This document shows positions 37,521-46,059 of a stretch of 64,000 bases of DNA, in pieces. Location of the stretch: positions 248,001-312,000 of the forward strand of contig JALHMI010000010.1 in NCBI GenBank assembly GCA_022844125.1, in the 5' to 3' direction. The DNA is from Pirellulales bacterium. Lineage in GTDB: Bacteria > Planctomycetota > Planctomycetia > Pirellulales > PALSA-1355. The notes below the pieces were generated by a model, which had not been told where the DNA came from, ran no database searches, and saw nothing but the letters and a program-made list of their open reading frames with translations. How positions within the stretch are numbered: position 1 is the stretch's first letter; every line of letters begins with the position of its first letter. The position numbers and the translations under genes were made by a program.

Positions 37521-38483
37521 ATGTTCGACGTCAGAACCCTTAGCCTGGTGGGCGGTGTGCTCGCGATCCTGTTGGTCGCCACGAGCCTGGGGCAGCGGCT
37601 CAAGTACTCGCGCGATATCGGGATCAACCCGGCGCTGGTCGAGGCGTTCAACCTGCGGATCCGCGCCTGGTGGCTGATGTGTACCGTGCTGGCCGCCGCC
37701 TTCCTGCTGGGGCCGGCCTCGCGCGTGGCCACGGTGATCGTGTTCTTCCTGATCTCGTTCTGGGCCCTGCGCGAATTCATCACGCTCACACCCACACGAT
37801 TGGGCGACCACCGCGCGCTCTTCTGGGTGTTCATCGTCTTCACGCCGCTGCAATACCTGATCGTCGTGCTGGGCGTGGAGACTTACGGCCTGTTGTTCAG
37901 CGTGCTCATTCCGGTCTATGCGTTCCTGTTCATCCCCGCTCGCGTGGCGATGGCGGGGGACTACAAACGCTTCCTGGAGCGCGTGGCCAAGATTCAAGCC
38001 GGCCTGATGATCTGCGTCTACTGTTTGAGCTACGCGCCGGCCATCCTGAGCCTCCAGATTCCCGGCTTCGAAGGGCAACAGGCTCGGCTGCTGTTCTTCT
38101 TCGTCCTGCTGGTGCAACTCAACGACGTGCTGCAATTCGCCTGGGGTAAACTGCTGGGCCGCAGCGTCATTGCGCCGGCCATCAGTCCCAGCCGCACCTG
38201 GGAAGGCTTTTTAGGGGGCGTCGCCAGCACCTCACTGATTGGCGCCGCACTATGGTGGGCCACGCCTTTCGACGTCTGGCAGGCGGCCGGCATCTCGGCC
38301 GTGATCGCGGTGATGGGCTTTGCCGGCGGCATGACCATGTCGGCCATCAAGCGCGATCGCGGCGTCGAGGACTACGGCACGCTGGTCGTCGGTCACGGCG
38401 GCGTGCTCGATCGCATCGACTCGATCTGCTTCGCCGCGCCGGTGTTCTATCACCTCACGCGGTTCCTGTTCGTCGCCCCGTAA
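37521..38483 (+). CDS. cdsA: Phosphatidate cytidylyltransferase
   Basis: A 320-residue polytopic membrane enzyme making CDP-diacylglycerol from phosphatidic acid and CTP. The signature is visible at the C-terminal end: SPSRTWEGFLGG, then SAIKRDRGVEDYG and VGHGGVLDRIDS, with Asp residues for magnesium. About eight hydrophobic helices precede it. The usual KD after KR is VED, a minor change. Likely co-transcribed with the acyltransferase. Confidence 0.93.
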   Translation: MFDVRTLSLVGGVLAILLVATSLGQRLKYSRDIGINPALVEAFNLRIRAWWLMCTVLAAAFLLGPASRVATVIVFFLISFWALREFITLTPTRLGDHRALFWVFIVFTPLQYLIVVLGVETYGLLFSVLIPVYAFLFIPARVAMAGDYKRFLERVAKIQAGLMICVYCLSYAPAILSLQIPGFEGQQARLLFFFVLLVQLNDVLQFAWGKLLGRSVIAPAISPSRTWEGFLGGVASTSLIGAALWWATPFDVWQAAGISAVIAVMGFAGGMTMSAIKRDRGVEDYGTLVVGHGGVLDRIDSICFAAPVFYHLTRFLFVAP

Positions 38484-38490
38484 GCTGTGG

Positions 38491-38549
38491 CCGGGGTCTG
38501 TGACCCCGGATAAAGCGACGCCATGCCCGACCGGGCCCACACAGCCCGG
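38491..38549. repeat. Two REP-like hairpins between convergent genes
   Basis: CCGGGGTC-TGT-GACCCCGG (38491-38509) and CCGGGC-N7-GCCCGG (38531-38549) sit just after cdsA. Both are GC-only stems without T-runs and end near CGGCTACA. They may terminate both convergent transcripts or be members of an intergenic repeat family. Confidence 0.5.
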
Positions 38550-38565
38550 CTACATGAACTGCAAC

Positions 38566-39747
38566 TTACAGCGGGCCGGGCAATCCGCGCGAAGCGGTTC
38601 GAGCCCCGTCACTTCCTGGCGGACGGTTCCATTCCAGGATCACTTGTCGCGGACGCTGAATCTCTTGAGGTCGCGTGACCTGATAGGCCGGTCCAGGCAG
38701 TTTGTCGAGCGGTGCTTCGACGCGCGGCCCTGGTTGTGATAGGTCTACGCCGCTTGGTCCCGGCTGCGTGGCCGTGGCCAATGTGGCCGGCGATTTCGCT
38801 CCACCACGCGGTTGCCAAGCGGATTGACCGGCGTCTGGCAAGGCTCCGCCGCTGCGAGCCCGCTCATACACGCTGCCGCCCCCCGTTACGCTGGCGAGCT
38901 GCTCATTCGACTCAGGCGGGAACGCCTCGACGCGCGATTGCGGCGTCGCATCACTCGGGCCAGGCGTCGGAGTATTGGCGGCCACGAGTTCAGACGCCTC
39001 GACGGGAGTGCTGATGTTCGGACTCCCCGAGCGGACCCATTCGAGCCAGGTGTTTTGCAACACAAGCAGGTTTTCATGGCCGTAATGCTGTTTCGTGGCC
39101 CGCGACCAGTTTTCGTCGCGCATACCGTCGCCAACATAGGCCAGAAACTTCCGCTTGCCACCGTGGGCGATCAGATAGCGGGCGAGCGAAAAACCCTGCG
39201 AGTAAAGCGGCATCACGTCGCGCGGATACTCGCGCATCGCGAACATCTTGCTGAAGGCGATGCCGCGGTTGGTGTGCAGAAACTCGATCAGCATCTGCTG
39301 CTGTTTGGCTTTTTCGCTGTCGTGCTCGACCGTGGTGCAAGCGCCTTCGTCGGCCCAGCGGGGCAGGGGACGGCGAAAGTGCGTGGCGAACACCATGTGC
39401 GTGACTTCGTGCGGGAGCACCGAATCCAGAATCCGCTCCTGCGAACCCTGGATCGTCATCCGCCAGCCGTAAACTTCGCCACCCGCAAATTCAAAGCTGG
39501 TGGCGCCGCCAGCGCCGAGGTTCGGAGCGACGTGGGCTTGAATCGGGCAGGGCTGGGCCCAGTTGGGCATCTCCTTGCCGAGCCATTCCAGCGCCAGCTC
39601 TCGACGATACTTTTCGGCCGCCTGCCCAATCTGCTGGGCCTGCTGCGGCGTGGGGGCATCAATGATGAAATTGGCCGTTCGGTAGCTGGCCCCCATCGAG
39701 GCCACGGCGCACGCCAGAACGGCGCACCGCATCACGAGAGCATCCAT
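38566..39747 (-). CDS. Secreted zinc-metallopeptidase-like protein
   Basis: The product is 393 residues. An N-terminal signal-like segment (LACAVASMGASYR) precedes a gluzincin-like domain: the zinc motif HEVTH in LPHEVTHMVFATH, followed 20 residues later by the third-ligand candidate in ADEGACT. The pattern fits peptidase-MA-like proteins. The C-terminal 160 residues are low-complexity, Pro/Ser/Gly-rich and probably disordered. Substrate unknown. Confidence 0.7.
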   Translation of the reverse strand: MDALVMRCAVLACAVASMGASYRTANFIIDAPTPQQAQQIGQAAEKYRRELALEWLGKEMPNWAQPCPIQAHVAPNLGAGGATSFEFAGGEVYGWRMTIQGSQERILDSVLPHEVTHMVFATHFRRPLPRWADEGACTTVEHDSEKAKQQQMLIEFLHTNRGIAFSKMFAMREYPRDVMPLYSQGFSLARYLIAHGGKRKFLAYVGDGMRDENWSRATKQHYGHENLLVLQNTWLEWVRSGSPNISTPVEASELVAANTPTPGPSDATPQSRVEAFPPESNEQLASVTGGGSVYERARSGGALPDAGQSAWQPRGGAKSPATLATATQPGPSGVDLSQPGPRVEAPLDKLPGPAYQVTRPQEIQRPRQVILEWNRPPGSDGARTASRGLPGPL

Positions 39748-39894
39748 GCTCGACTAGCTCCTCTCTTAGCAGAACTCGGGCTGCGTCCTTGCAACCACGA
39801 CCGGGCGCGGTGAAGCAACTTTTGAGCCGTTGTTCAATTGGCAGGCGGATCAGGTTGGCTAACTCATTGAACGAGCGACGGTTGCTCGCTTTAT

Positions 39895-39940
39895 TTGACG
39901 GCTGGAGGGGAGCCCCATCGTGCGGCTGCGGAGCCGTCAA
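39895..39940. terminator. Hairpin downstream of the Nudix gene
   Basis: TTGACGGCT (39895-39903) and AGCCGTCAA (39932-39940) form a perfect 9-bp stem with a GGGGAGCCCC inner arm. It lies 60 bp after the Nudix stop on the minus strand. No long T-run follows, so terminator is only the likeliest of several readings. Confidence 0.4.
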
Positions 39941-40000
39941 ACTTTACAAGTTTTACCCCAGCTTTTGCAAACGTTGCTAGGGCAGTTCTCACAAAAGTCG

Positions 40001-40393
40001 CTAGCAATCCCGCGATTGCAGCGCCGCTAGCAGCTCGCGATTCGCGGGCGGAAACTCATACTTCGCCAGTTCCTCTCGCGGAACCCAGCGAAAGCGAGAA
40101 TTGCCTGCCAGCGCGGCCTCATTCATGAGCGCACAGGCAAAGAATCGCAGCCGCAACTCGCCGTGTGCGTAGCTGTGGTCCACTGCAGGATACTCACGCT
40201 TCACCTTCACCCGTAGGCCCGTCTCTTCCAGGCACTCGCGCACCGCGGCGTCTGCGGCTGCTTCGCCGGGCTGCAGCTTCCCGCCGGGGAATTCCCAGAA
40301 CCCGGCCAGCGGTACCCCTGCGGGGCGCAACCCAATCAGGAACATCCCGTCACGTTCGACCACCGCGACGGCGATTTCAACCGGCGTGCTCAA
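40001..40393 (-). CDS. Nudix hydrolase (MutT-like)
   Basis: A 130-residue protein with a complete Nudix box, GGKLQPGEAAADAAVRECLE followed by ETGL, plus EFPGGK before it and RFRWVPREELAKYEFP after it, as in MutT-type 8-oxo-dGTP diphosphatases. The only suitable start is TTG 40393, 19 nt after fabI; no in-frame ATG precedes the domain. Probably co-transcribed with fabI. Confidence 0.85.
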   Translation of the reverse strand: MSTPVEIAVAVVERDGMFLIGLRPAGVPLAGFWEFPGGKLQPGEAAADAAVRECLEETGLRVKVKREYPAVDHSYAHGELRLRFFACALMNEAALAGNSRFRWVPREELAKYEFPPANRELLAALQSRDC

Positions 40394-40412
40394 GCTGCTG
40401 CGCTCTCGCGGT

Positions 40413-41231
40413 TTACTTGCGGTACTCGTCGAGCAGCCGGCCTGGCGTGCCCATGATGTTGTAACCGCAGTCGACGTGCATGATCTCGCCCGTGATGCCG
40501 CCAGAGTCGGGCGAAAGCAGAAACGCACCCGTGCGGCCGACTTCGTCGTGCGTGACGTTGCGGCCCATCGGCGCCATCTTCTCATAGAACTGCAGCATGT
40601 CTTCGACGCCGGCGCCCCGACCAGCTAGCGTCCTCAACGGACCAGCCGACAGCGCGTTCACGCGAATGCCACGCGGCCCCAGATCGAAGGCCAGGTACTT
40701 CACCGCCGAGTCGAGCGCTGCTTTGCAGATGCCCATCACGTTGTAACCCGGCACCGCCTTCTCGCCGCCGAAGTAGGTCATCGTGGCAATCGCGGCGTTG
40801 TCGGCGAGGACCGGCCGAGCGGCATTCGCCACGGCAATGAGACTATAAGCGCTGATTTCCATTGCCATTAAAAAACCGGCGCGGCTGGTTTCGATCGTGT
40901 CGCGTTTCAGATCGTCCATCGAAGCGAACGCGATTGCATGCAGCAGGAAGTCGATCTTGCCGAACTCCTCGCCGGCCTTGGCCATCACCTCCTGAATCTG
41001 CGCGTCGTTCTGCACGTCGAGCGGAACCAGGAACTTCGCATTGGGTGCCTTGTCGGTGAGCAGCGAGACCCGGCGGCGGTTGCGCTGCCGCTCATCATCC
41101 GGCCGATCGGGCAGATGGGTGAACCCGCACTGGCCGCCTTCTTCCATCACCCGCTGGGCTATCGCCCAGGCGATCGAGTGGTCGTTGGCCACGCCCAGAA
41201 TAAGTCCCTTTTTGCCTTCAAAAGCGCCCAT
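40413..41231 (-). CDS. fabI: Enoyl-ACP reductase (NADH), FabI type
   Basis: The 272-residue reductase catalyses the last step of fatty-acid elongation. It shows GKKGLILGVANDHSIAWAIA, the NADH-binding glycine/serine motif of FabI. TYFGGEKAVPGYNVMGICKAALD contains the catalytic Tyr and Lys (Tyr-x6-Lys), and VNALSAGPLRTLAGRG is the substrate loop. The insert after strand 2 (RQRNRRRVSLL) is slightly unusual. FabI is also the triclosan target in other bacteria. Confidence 0.95.
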   Translation of the reverse strand: MGAFEGKKGLILGVANDHSIAWAIAQRVMEEGGQCGFTHLPDRPDDERQRNRRRVSLLTDKAPNAKFLVPLDVQNDAQIQEVMAKAGEEFGKIDFLLHAIAFASMDDLKRDTIETSRAGFLMAMEISAYSLIAVANAARPVLADNAAIATMTYFGGEKAVPGYNVMGICKAALDSAVKYLAFDLGPRGIRVNALSAGPLRTLAGRGAGVEDMLQFYEKMAPMGRNVTHDEVGRTGAFLLSPDSGGITGEIMHVDCGYNIMGTPGRLLDEYRK

Positions 41232-41514
41232 CCGAATCTCCTTATTCTCGTGTCCGCGACCGCAGCTGAATCGGCCGGTTGCGGCGACGGCTTGGCTGGC
41301 CTGTTAGCGAAAAGGCCAAGAATACCGCTTTAAGCCAGAATCCTCAACTTCGCTTGCCCGGGCGGGTCGAGCGGACATCGCAGGGCGTGAACTAAAATCA
41401 TTTTGACTTCCCACTGGACACGAGTAGTATTCAAATGAACTCACAACGAGCGTTTGCTGTATCAATTAACTCCAGTCAACCCCGTCGAAGTAGTCACAAA
41501 AGGTCAGACATCCC

Positions 41515-43476
41515 ATGGCAACGATCCCAGGGTCCGCCAACAAATCGCCGGAAACCCAAACAGCTCAATGGGATAAGCTGTCAGCCCAACTCCTGAGGAC
41601 CGGCGTGGCAGCGGATTCTACGGCCGCGTTCCTGGCCCTTAGCCTGCCGATCGTCGTCCAGGCGACTGCGGCCGAGTACGCCGCCGTGGCCCGCTTCGAA
41701 CATGGCGGCTGGCTCAATCTAGGGGAATCCGGCCGTCCCCGGCAACTTCCTCACTCGCTGCTGGCGGACGTTCTCGACCGCGAGCAGCCCGCAGCGGCTG
41801 ACGTCTGGATGGGGCTCCCTCTCGCCCCGCGAACCGAAAATAGCGAAGTCCTGGCCCTCTGCTTTTCGCGCACCGGGGCTCGGGCTTTGCCGCCGGCCGA
41901 GCTGTCGCCACTCGCCGAGACCCTGGCCGAAGCGCTCGCGTGGGCCCGAGCCAACGAACGCTCCCGCCGGCGGATCGAACGTCTCGAAGCCATCGCCCAG
42001 ATTGCCGGCCGCTGGAACCATGACGGCGCCATGGAACCGTTGCTCGTGCAAATGGCCGAGGCCGCCACGCGACTGCTCAAGGCCGACCGGGCTAGTATCT
42101 TTCTCTGGGATCGGCCGAACCACACCCTCGTCGCCCGGCCCGCATTAGGGCTGAAGGACAACGAGCTCCGCATTCCCGACGATGCGGGTGTTGTCGGCCA
42201 AGTGGTGCGCACCGGACAGCCGCGGCGAATTCGAGTTTCCGAAGGCGCGGAGATCGACCGCCAGGTCGACCGCAGCCAAAACTACCTGACTCGTACGCTG
42301 CTCTGCGTTCCGCTGCACGGCTCAGACGGCGAAATCCTCGGCGCCTTCGAAGCCATCAACAAGCTCTCCGGCGAATTCACGGCCGACGACGAGCAGGCCC
42401 TGGTGGAACTTGCCGCGCACGCCGCGGTGGCGCTCGAAAACACCCAGCACTTCCAGCAGCTTCTGTCCCGGCACCAGCATGTCGTCGCGCAGGCTGCGGA
42501 AAACGTCTCGCTCGTGGGCGGCAGTCCCCCGGTCGAAGCCTTGCGTTCGACGATCGCCCGCGTAGCCAGCACCGACCTCGCCATCCTGATTCTGGGCGAA
42601 AACGGGACGGGCAAGGAAGTCGTGGCTCAGTCGATTCATTACCAAAGCAAGCGTCGGGCCGAGCCGTTCGTCGCGGTGAACTGCGCGGCTCTCACCGAGA
42701 CATTGCTCGAGAGCGAATTGTTCGGCCATGAAAAAGGCGCCTTTACCGACGCTCACGAAGCCCGGGCAGGCAGGTTCGAGCTCGCCGCCGGCGGCACGCT
42801 ATTTCTCGATGAAATCGGCGACCTGAGCCTCGGCGGACAGGCCAAGCTGCTGCGCGTGCTCGAAGAGAAAGTCGTCGTGCGCGTCGGTGGTTCGCGGCCA
42901 ATCCATACCGATGCCCGCGTCATCGCGGCGACGAATCAGGACCTCGCCCAGATGGTCCGCGAGAAGCGATTTCGCCAGGACCTGTACTTCCGGCTGAACG
43001 TGGTCACGATGTCGCTTCCGCCGTTGCGCGATCGTGGCGATGACATCATGCTGCTCGCCGAGCATTTCCTCGACGACTTCTGCCGCAAGGCTCATCGCAA
43101 GCGGCTGAAGTTTTCGGCCGCGGCCCGCACTCGGCTGGAAGGACACGCCTGGCCTGGCAACGTGCGCGAACTTCGCAATCTGATGGAACGCCTGGCCTAC
43201 CTGCTGCCGGGCGAACGGATCGAAGCCGAAGACCTGGCGTTCATTCTCAATCCCGCTGGCGAAGGGCCGCCGGTGGTGGGTCTTGACCTGCCGCTTTCGT
43301 CCGCGACCGACCAGTTCCAAATCGAGTACATCAAGCGGCACATTCAGCGTGCCCGCGGCAACATGAGCGAAGCGGCCAAGCGAATGGGACTGCACCGCTC
43401 GAACCTCTATCGCAAGATGCGCCAACTAGGTATGCCCACAACCGAGGGCGGCGACTTCGAGACGGCCAAGTCTTGA
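41515..43476 (+). CDS. Sigma-54-dependent regulator with GAF sensor
   Basis: The product is 653 residues in three parts. The N-terminal half contains a diverged sensor region and a GAF domain (about residues 160-310; [19 protein letters not shown]). The central AAA+ domain has Walker A GENGTGKE, the sigma-54 contact loop GAFTDA (a known variant of GAFTGA), Walker [13 protein letters not shown] and the Arg-finger region [12 protein letters not shown]. The C-terminal end is a Fis-type helix-turn-helix ([19 protein letters not shown]). It should activate sigma-54 promoters in response to an unknown small molecule. No response-regulator receiver domain is present. Confidence 0.92.
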   Translation: MATIPGSANKSPETQTAQWDKLSAQLLRTGVAADSTAAFLALSLPIVVQATAAEYAAVARFEHGGWLNLGESGRPRQLPHSLLADVLDREQPAAADVWMGLPLAPRTENSEVLALCFSRTGARALPPAELSPLAETLAEALAWARANERSRRRIERLEAIAQIAGRWNHDGAMEPLLVQMAEAATRLLKADRASIFLWDRPNHTLVARPALGLKDNELRIPDDAGVVGQVVRTGQPRRIRVSEGAEIDRQVDRSQNYLTRTLLCVPLHGSDGEILGAFEAINKLSGEFTADDEQALVELAAHAAVALENTQHFQQLLSRHQHVVAQAAENVSLVGGSPPVEALRSTIARVASTDLAILILGENGTGKEVVAQSIHYQSKRRAEPFVAVNCAALTETLLESELFGHEKGAFTDAHEARAGRFELAAGGTLFLDEIGDLSLGGQAKLLRVLEEKVVVRVGGSRPIHTDARVIAATNQDLAQMVREKRFRQDLYFRLNVVTMSLPPLRDRGDDIMLLAEHFLDDFCRKAHRKRLKFSAAARTRLEGHAWPGNVRELRNLMERLAYLLPGERIEAEDLAFILNPAGEGPPVVGLDLPLSSATDQFQIEYIKRHIQRARGNMSEAAKRMGLHRSNLYRKMRQLGMPTTEGGDFETAKS

Positions 43477-43603
43477 CTGGTCTTCGAGGACAGGCATGGC
43501 AGCGGCCGGTCCAGGAGCCGACAATTGCCTGTTGCCCCCTTGTCGGACCGGCGTGGTTCGCTACCATGAACGCTGGCCGAGCGGATCTCGATCTGCTCCC
43601 AGC

Positions 43604-43676
43604 GCTCCCTTAGCTCAATTGGCAGAGCATCTGACTCTTAATCAGAGGGTTGTTGGTTCAAGTCCAACAGGGAGCA
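43604..43676 (+). tRNA. tRNA-Lys (anticodon CTT)
   Basis: Acceptor GCTCCCT pairs with AGGGAGC, discriminator A. The D arm is GCTCAATTGGCAGAGC. Anticodon arm CTGAC-TCTTAAT-... reads CTT, and the T arm is TTGGTTCAAGTCCAA. CCA is not encoded; four T residues follow directly. Confidence 0.95.
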
Positions 43677-43931
43677 TTTTCTATCGGCTCGCGGCGGTTC
43701 TGGCCCGAGCATGCTTCGGCGAGTCAGTACCCTGATGGCGGTGGCTGCCAGAGCGCTCCCACCCCAGCTAAGACTTCCAGGCACTGGGCGGAAACTGCCC
43801 CGGCCGGCTCTTTTCAAGGTGTTTCCTCAAAAAGGGGGCACTTTTTCTCGCCCAAAGGGGCAAAAAAACGCCCTTCCGACCCGTAAAAAGGCGTCGCACA
43901 TGAATCCCCGCAGGATTTTTGACAAAAACAG

Positions 43932-43959
43932 TTGACGTAGCCGGCCGGTCGGATAGACT
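43932..43959 (+). promoter_or_regulatory. Sigma-70-like promoter candidate
   Basis: TTGACG (43932-43937) is followed after 16 bp by TAGACT (43954-43959). It would start a transcript of about 360 nt before the PEP-CTERM protein start, passing through the hairpin at 44011-44058. Confidence 0.45.
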
Positions 43960-44010
43960 GTGCAGACGTGGTGGACTCGACAGCCTTGCCCTCTCTCAGA
44001 ACCATTGGAG

Positions 44011-44058
44011 CACGCTAATGATTGCCGGACAGAACGATGTTTCTGTCGCATTAGCGTG
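44011..44058 (+). ncRNA. Structured leader hairpin (unassigned)
   Basis: CACGCTAATG (44011-44020) pairs perfectly with CATTAGCGTG (44049-44058), and an inner stem ACAGAA/TTCTGT lies within the loop. In RNA this gives a two-tier hairpin of about 48 nt in the leader of the PEP-CTERM gene. It matches no riboswitch class I know. It could also be a DNA inverted repeat bound by protein. Confidence 0.35.
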
Positions 44059-44325
44059 TCCTGCTGCGCCCACCAGCTAGCGAACTACTAAACAACTCTC
44101 GGTAGTTGTGCCTACTTCGCAAGCATTCCAGGCAAGCTTCTCGGAAAGTTTTTCCGTCGAGTAATTGCCACGCCTGGGCCGTCAGCATCTCTCCCTAATG
44201 CTGCATCAGCATCACCGACAACGTGCAACGCATTGAGCAGCAAGTGCCCCGTGCGTGTGACGACGCCTGACACTAATCTGTCCGGCGTCTGCAGCCGGTC
44301 TGTGCGGCAATCTTGGCAAACATCT

Positions 44326-44994
44326 ATGAAGCAGCCCACGTTTTTCAGCCTCAAGCGATTGGCACTCCCCCTGTGCACAGCCGCTGCCTGCCTTGTCGCA
44401 CCGCTAGCGCAAGCAGGAACGATCACCGGAGTCGGAGCTGTCACCGGCACTGGCCTCGGGTTTGTCGCCGTTCCCGTCATCATTACGCCAGACGAAGGCA
44501 GTCCTGACGACACCGGCAACATCGGGATTCCGATCAAGCGTTTCGACCAGACCGGTTACATCGACATCGAATTCTTTGTTCGCGGTTCCGATCCCTCGGG
44601 TACCACTGAGTACTTGCTCTTCGAGTCGGTGGACAACAATACCGGTGTCGACTGGAGCAGCTACACGATGCAACTCGGCCAGGGCCTGGGTGCGGGCTTC
44701 ACTCAATCAGACGGCACCAACGGCCTGACGTTTGACGCCCCCAACTACATTCCAACGCCGAACTCCTCGGTATTCGCCCAGGTGTTGACCAGCCCGACGC
44801 GGCTCGACTTCTACGACGGCATTCAGTCGACCGGCTCGCAGATCTACCAGGTGTGGGTCGACGTGCCCGACGGAATCCAGACGTTCACGCTGCGGCAGTA
44901 CCCGACCCCCGTGCCCGAACCGGGTACGTTGGTGCTGGCTGCCATCGCGGTTGGCGGCTTCGGCCTGCTGAAACTTCGCCGCCGGCGAGCCTAA
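44326..44994 (+). CDS. PEP-CTERM sorted secreted protein
   Basis: The 222-residue protein has an N-terminal signal (LPLCTAAACLVAPLAQA) and a beta-rich passenger (about residues 32-195) with no recognised enzyme motif. The C-terminal sorting signal VPEPGTLVLAAIAVGGFGLL is followed by a basic tail KLRRRRA. PEP-CTERM proteins are processed by exosortase and are usually linked to exopolysaccharide and biofilm. No exosortase gene is in this window. ATG 44326 gives the shortest signal-bearing form. A strong terminator follows. Confidence 0.9.
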   Translation: MKQPTFFSLKRLALPLCTAAACLVAPLAQAGTITGVGAVTGTGLGFVAVPVIITPDEGSPDDTGNIGIPIKRFDQTGYIDIEFFVRGSDPSGTTEYLLFESVDNNTGVDWSSYTMQLGQGLGAGFTQSDGTNGLTFDAPNYIPTPNSSVFAQVLTSPTRLDFYDGIQSTGSQIYQVWVDVPDGIQTFTLRQYPTPVPEPGTLVLAAIAVGGFGLLKLRRRRA

Positions 44995-45022
44995 GCCTCG
45001 ACGAGCGGGCGTAAAACAACGC

Positions 45023-45055
45023 GAGCCGGTCGGATCCCTGCGGTCCGACCGGCTC
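45023..45055 (+). terminator. Rho-independent terminator after the PEP-CTERM gene
   Basis: A perfect 12-bp stem (GAGCCGGTCGGA / TCCGACCGGCTC) with a 9-nt loop, followed by GTTTCGTTT. It starts 28 bp after the stop codon. Confidence 0.88.
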
Positions 45056-45142
45056 GTTTCGTTTGCTGAGGTCGTTCGCTGGACGAGCAACTCGCGGAAG
45101 GGGATTTCTCGTCCCCCGCTCGCGTCCGCCGGCGGCCGAGAG

Positions 45143-45895
45143 CTACTTCTTCCGCGAGTCGCGGCGGGCCTGCGTTCGCTTGCCGCGTGCGGAGACATGC
45201 CCCATCGTGCGTGTGGTCTTCCCACTCTTCGCCAGCCTGGTCTGTTTGGCTTTCGCGCTTACCTTAACCTGCTTGGCCTTGCTCGGCTTCGCGAGACCTG
45301 CATTGACGGGCGGTGCCGTCCTCTTGGCCTTCTTGGCCGGCTTGGCCGCCTTCTTGACCTGTTCGCTCGTTGCGGCTTCGGCGGCGCTGGCCGGAGCGCC
45401 CGCGGCGGTTCCCGGGTTGGCGTTGCGATGCGAAAGGCTCGCGGCCGCATTGAGCACAGTGTTCTTGACCATCTTGGCGCCGCGATTCAGTACGTCGCCG
45501 ACCAGGGCCAATTCATCGCGAATTGCCGCGCGAGTTCCACGATGCGAAGCGGCCCGGGCCTTCTTCGTGGGAGTCTTCTTGTTGCTGGTCGGCTTCGCTC
45601 CCTTGGCTTCAAGTTCTGCCTGCCGAGCTTCGTAGGCACTCAGCGCTTCGCGGAAAATCTCGGCCTTGAGCTGCGTGTTGGCATCGATGCCGGAGACCCC
45701 CTTGGCGCCCTTCTTGGCGCGGGCCTGCTTGTGCAATTGGCCCTGCCACTTGTCCGACAATTTGCGTGCCCGGGCCTTGGCCGCTGTCACTTCGGCCAGC
45801 GAGAGCGACTTGATCTGGGGTGGGCGGCTATTTCGAACGAGCTCAGCTTCCGTCGAACTGCAAAGTGCTTTTACTTTCGCGGCAGGAACCGGCAT
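45143..45895 (-). CDS. Lys/Ala-rich basic protein, histone-H1-like composition
   Basis: The 250-residue protein is strongly basic. The first half is helical with mixed charge (SSTEAELVRNSRPPQIKSL, then many KAR/KK pairs). The second half is a low-complexity tail of Lys, Ala, Pro and Arg with motifs such as KKAAKPAKKAKRTAP. AAGGAG lies 9 nt before ATG 45895, fixing the start. Composition resembles bacterial H1-like or SAP-like nucleic-acid-binding proteins, but I cannot assign a family. The tail runs to the C-terminus (RRDSRKK). Confidence 0.7.
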   Translation of the reverse strand: MPVPAAKVKALCSSTEAELVRNSRPPQIKSLSLAEVTAAKARARKLSDKWQGQLHKQARAKKGAKGVSGIDANTQLKAEIFREALSAYEARQAELEAKGAKPTSNKKTPTKKARAASHRGTRAAIRDELALVGDVLNRGAKMVKNTVLNAAASLSHRNANPGTAAGAPASAAEAATSEQVKKAAKPAKKAKRTAPPVNAGLAKPSKAKQVKVSAKAKQTRLAKSGKTTRTMGHVSARGKRTQARRDSRKK

Positions 45896-46059
45896 GGAAT
45901 CAACTCCTTCAAGGTTGGCTAATACAAGGCGATTGTGCAGCGTAGCAGAATTGCCGCCTTCGTGCGAAGGGCTCGAGGGCCTGCGGGATTTGGTCGGGTA
46001 GCGTTGCGAGCCGCACCACCTGCTTCGGACAAGCTTACGTCGAAGAATCGCGGCGTGCG

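Larger units (their letters stand above)
43677..44325. other. Long leader region upstream of the PEP-CTERM gene
   Basis: About 650 bp without a gene. It contains a promoter-like pair (43932-43959) and a strong two-part inverted repeat (44011-44058), described separately. The rest shows short A/G-rich tracts near 43830-43890 but nothing I can name. Confidence 0.5.

Noticed and set aside
36627-38135. 502-codon minus-strand frame opposite plsC and cdsA
   Set aside because: Shadow of two recognised plus-strand genes; no domain or ribosome site.
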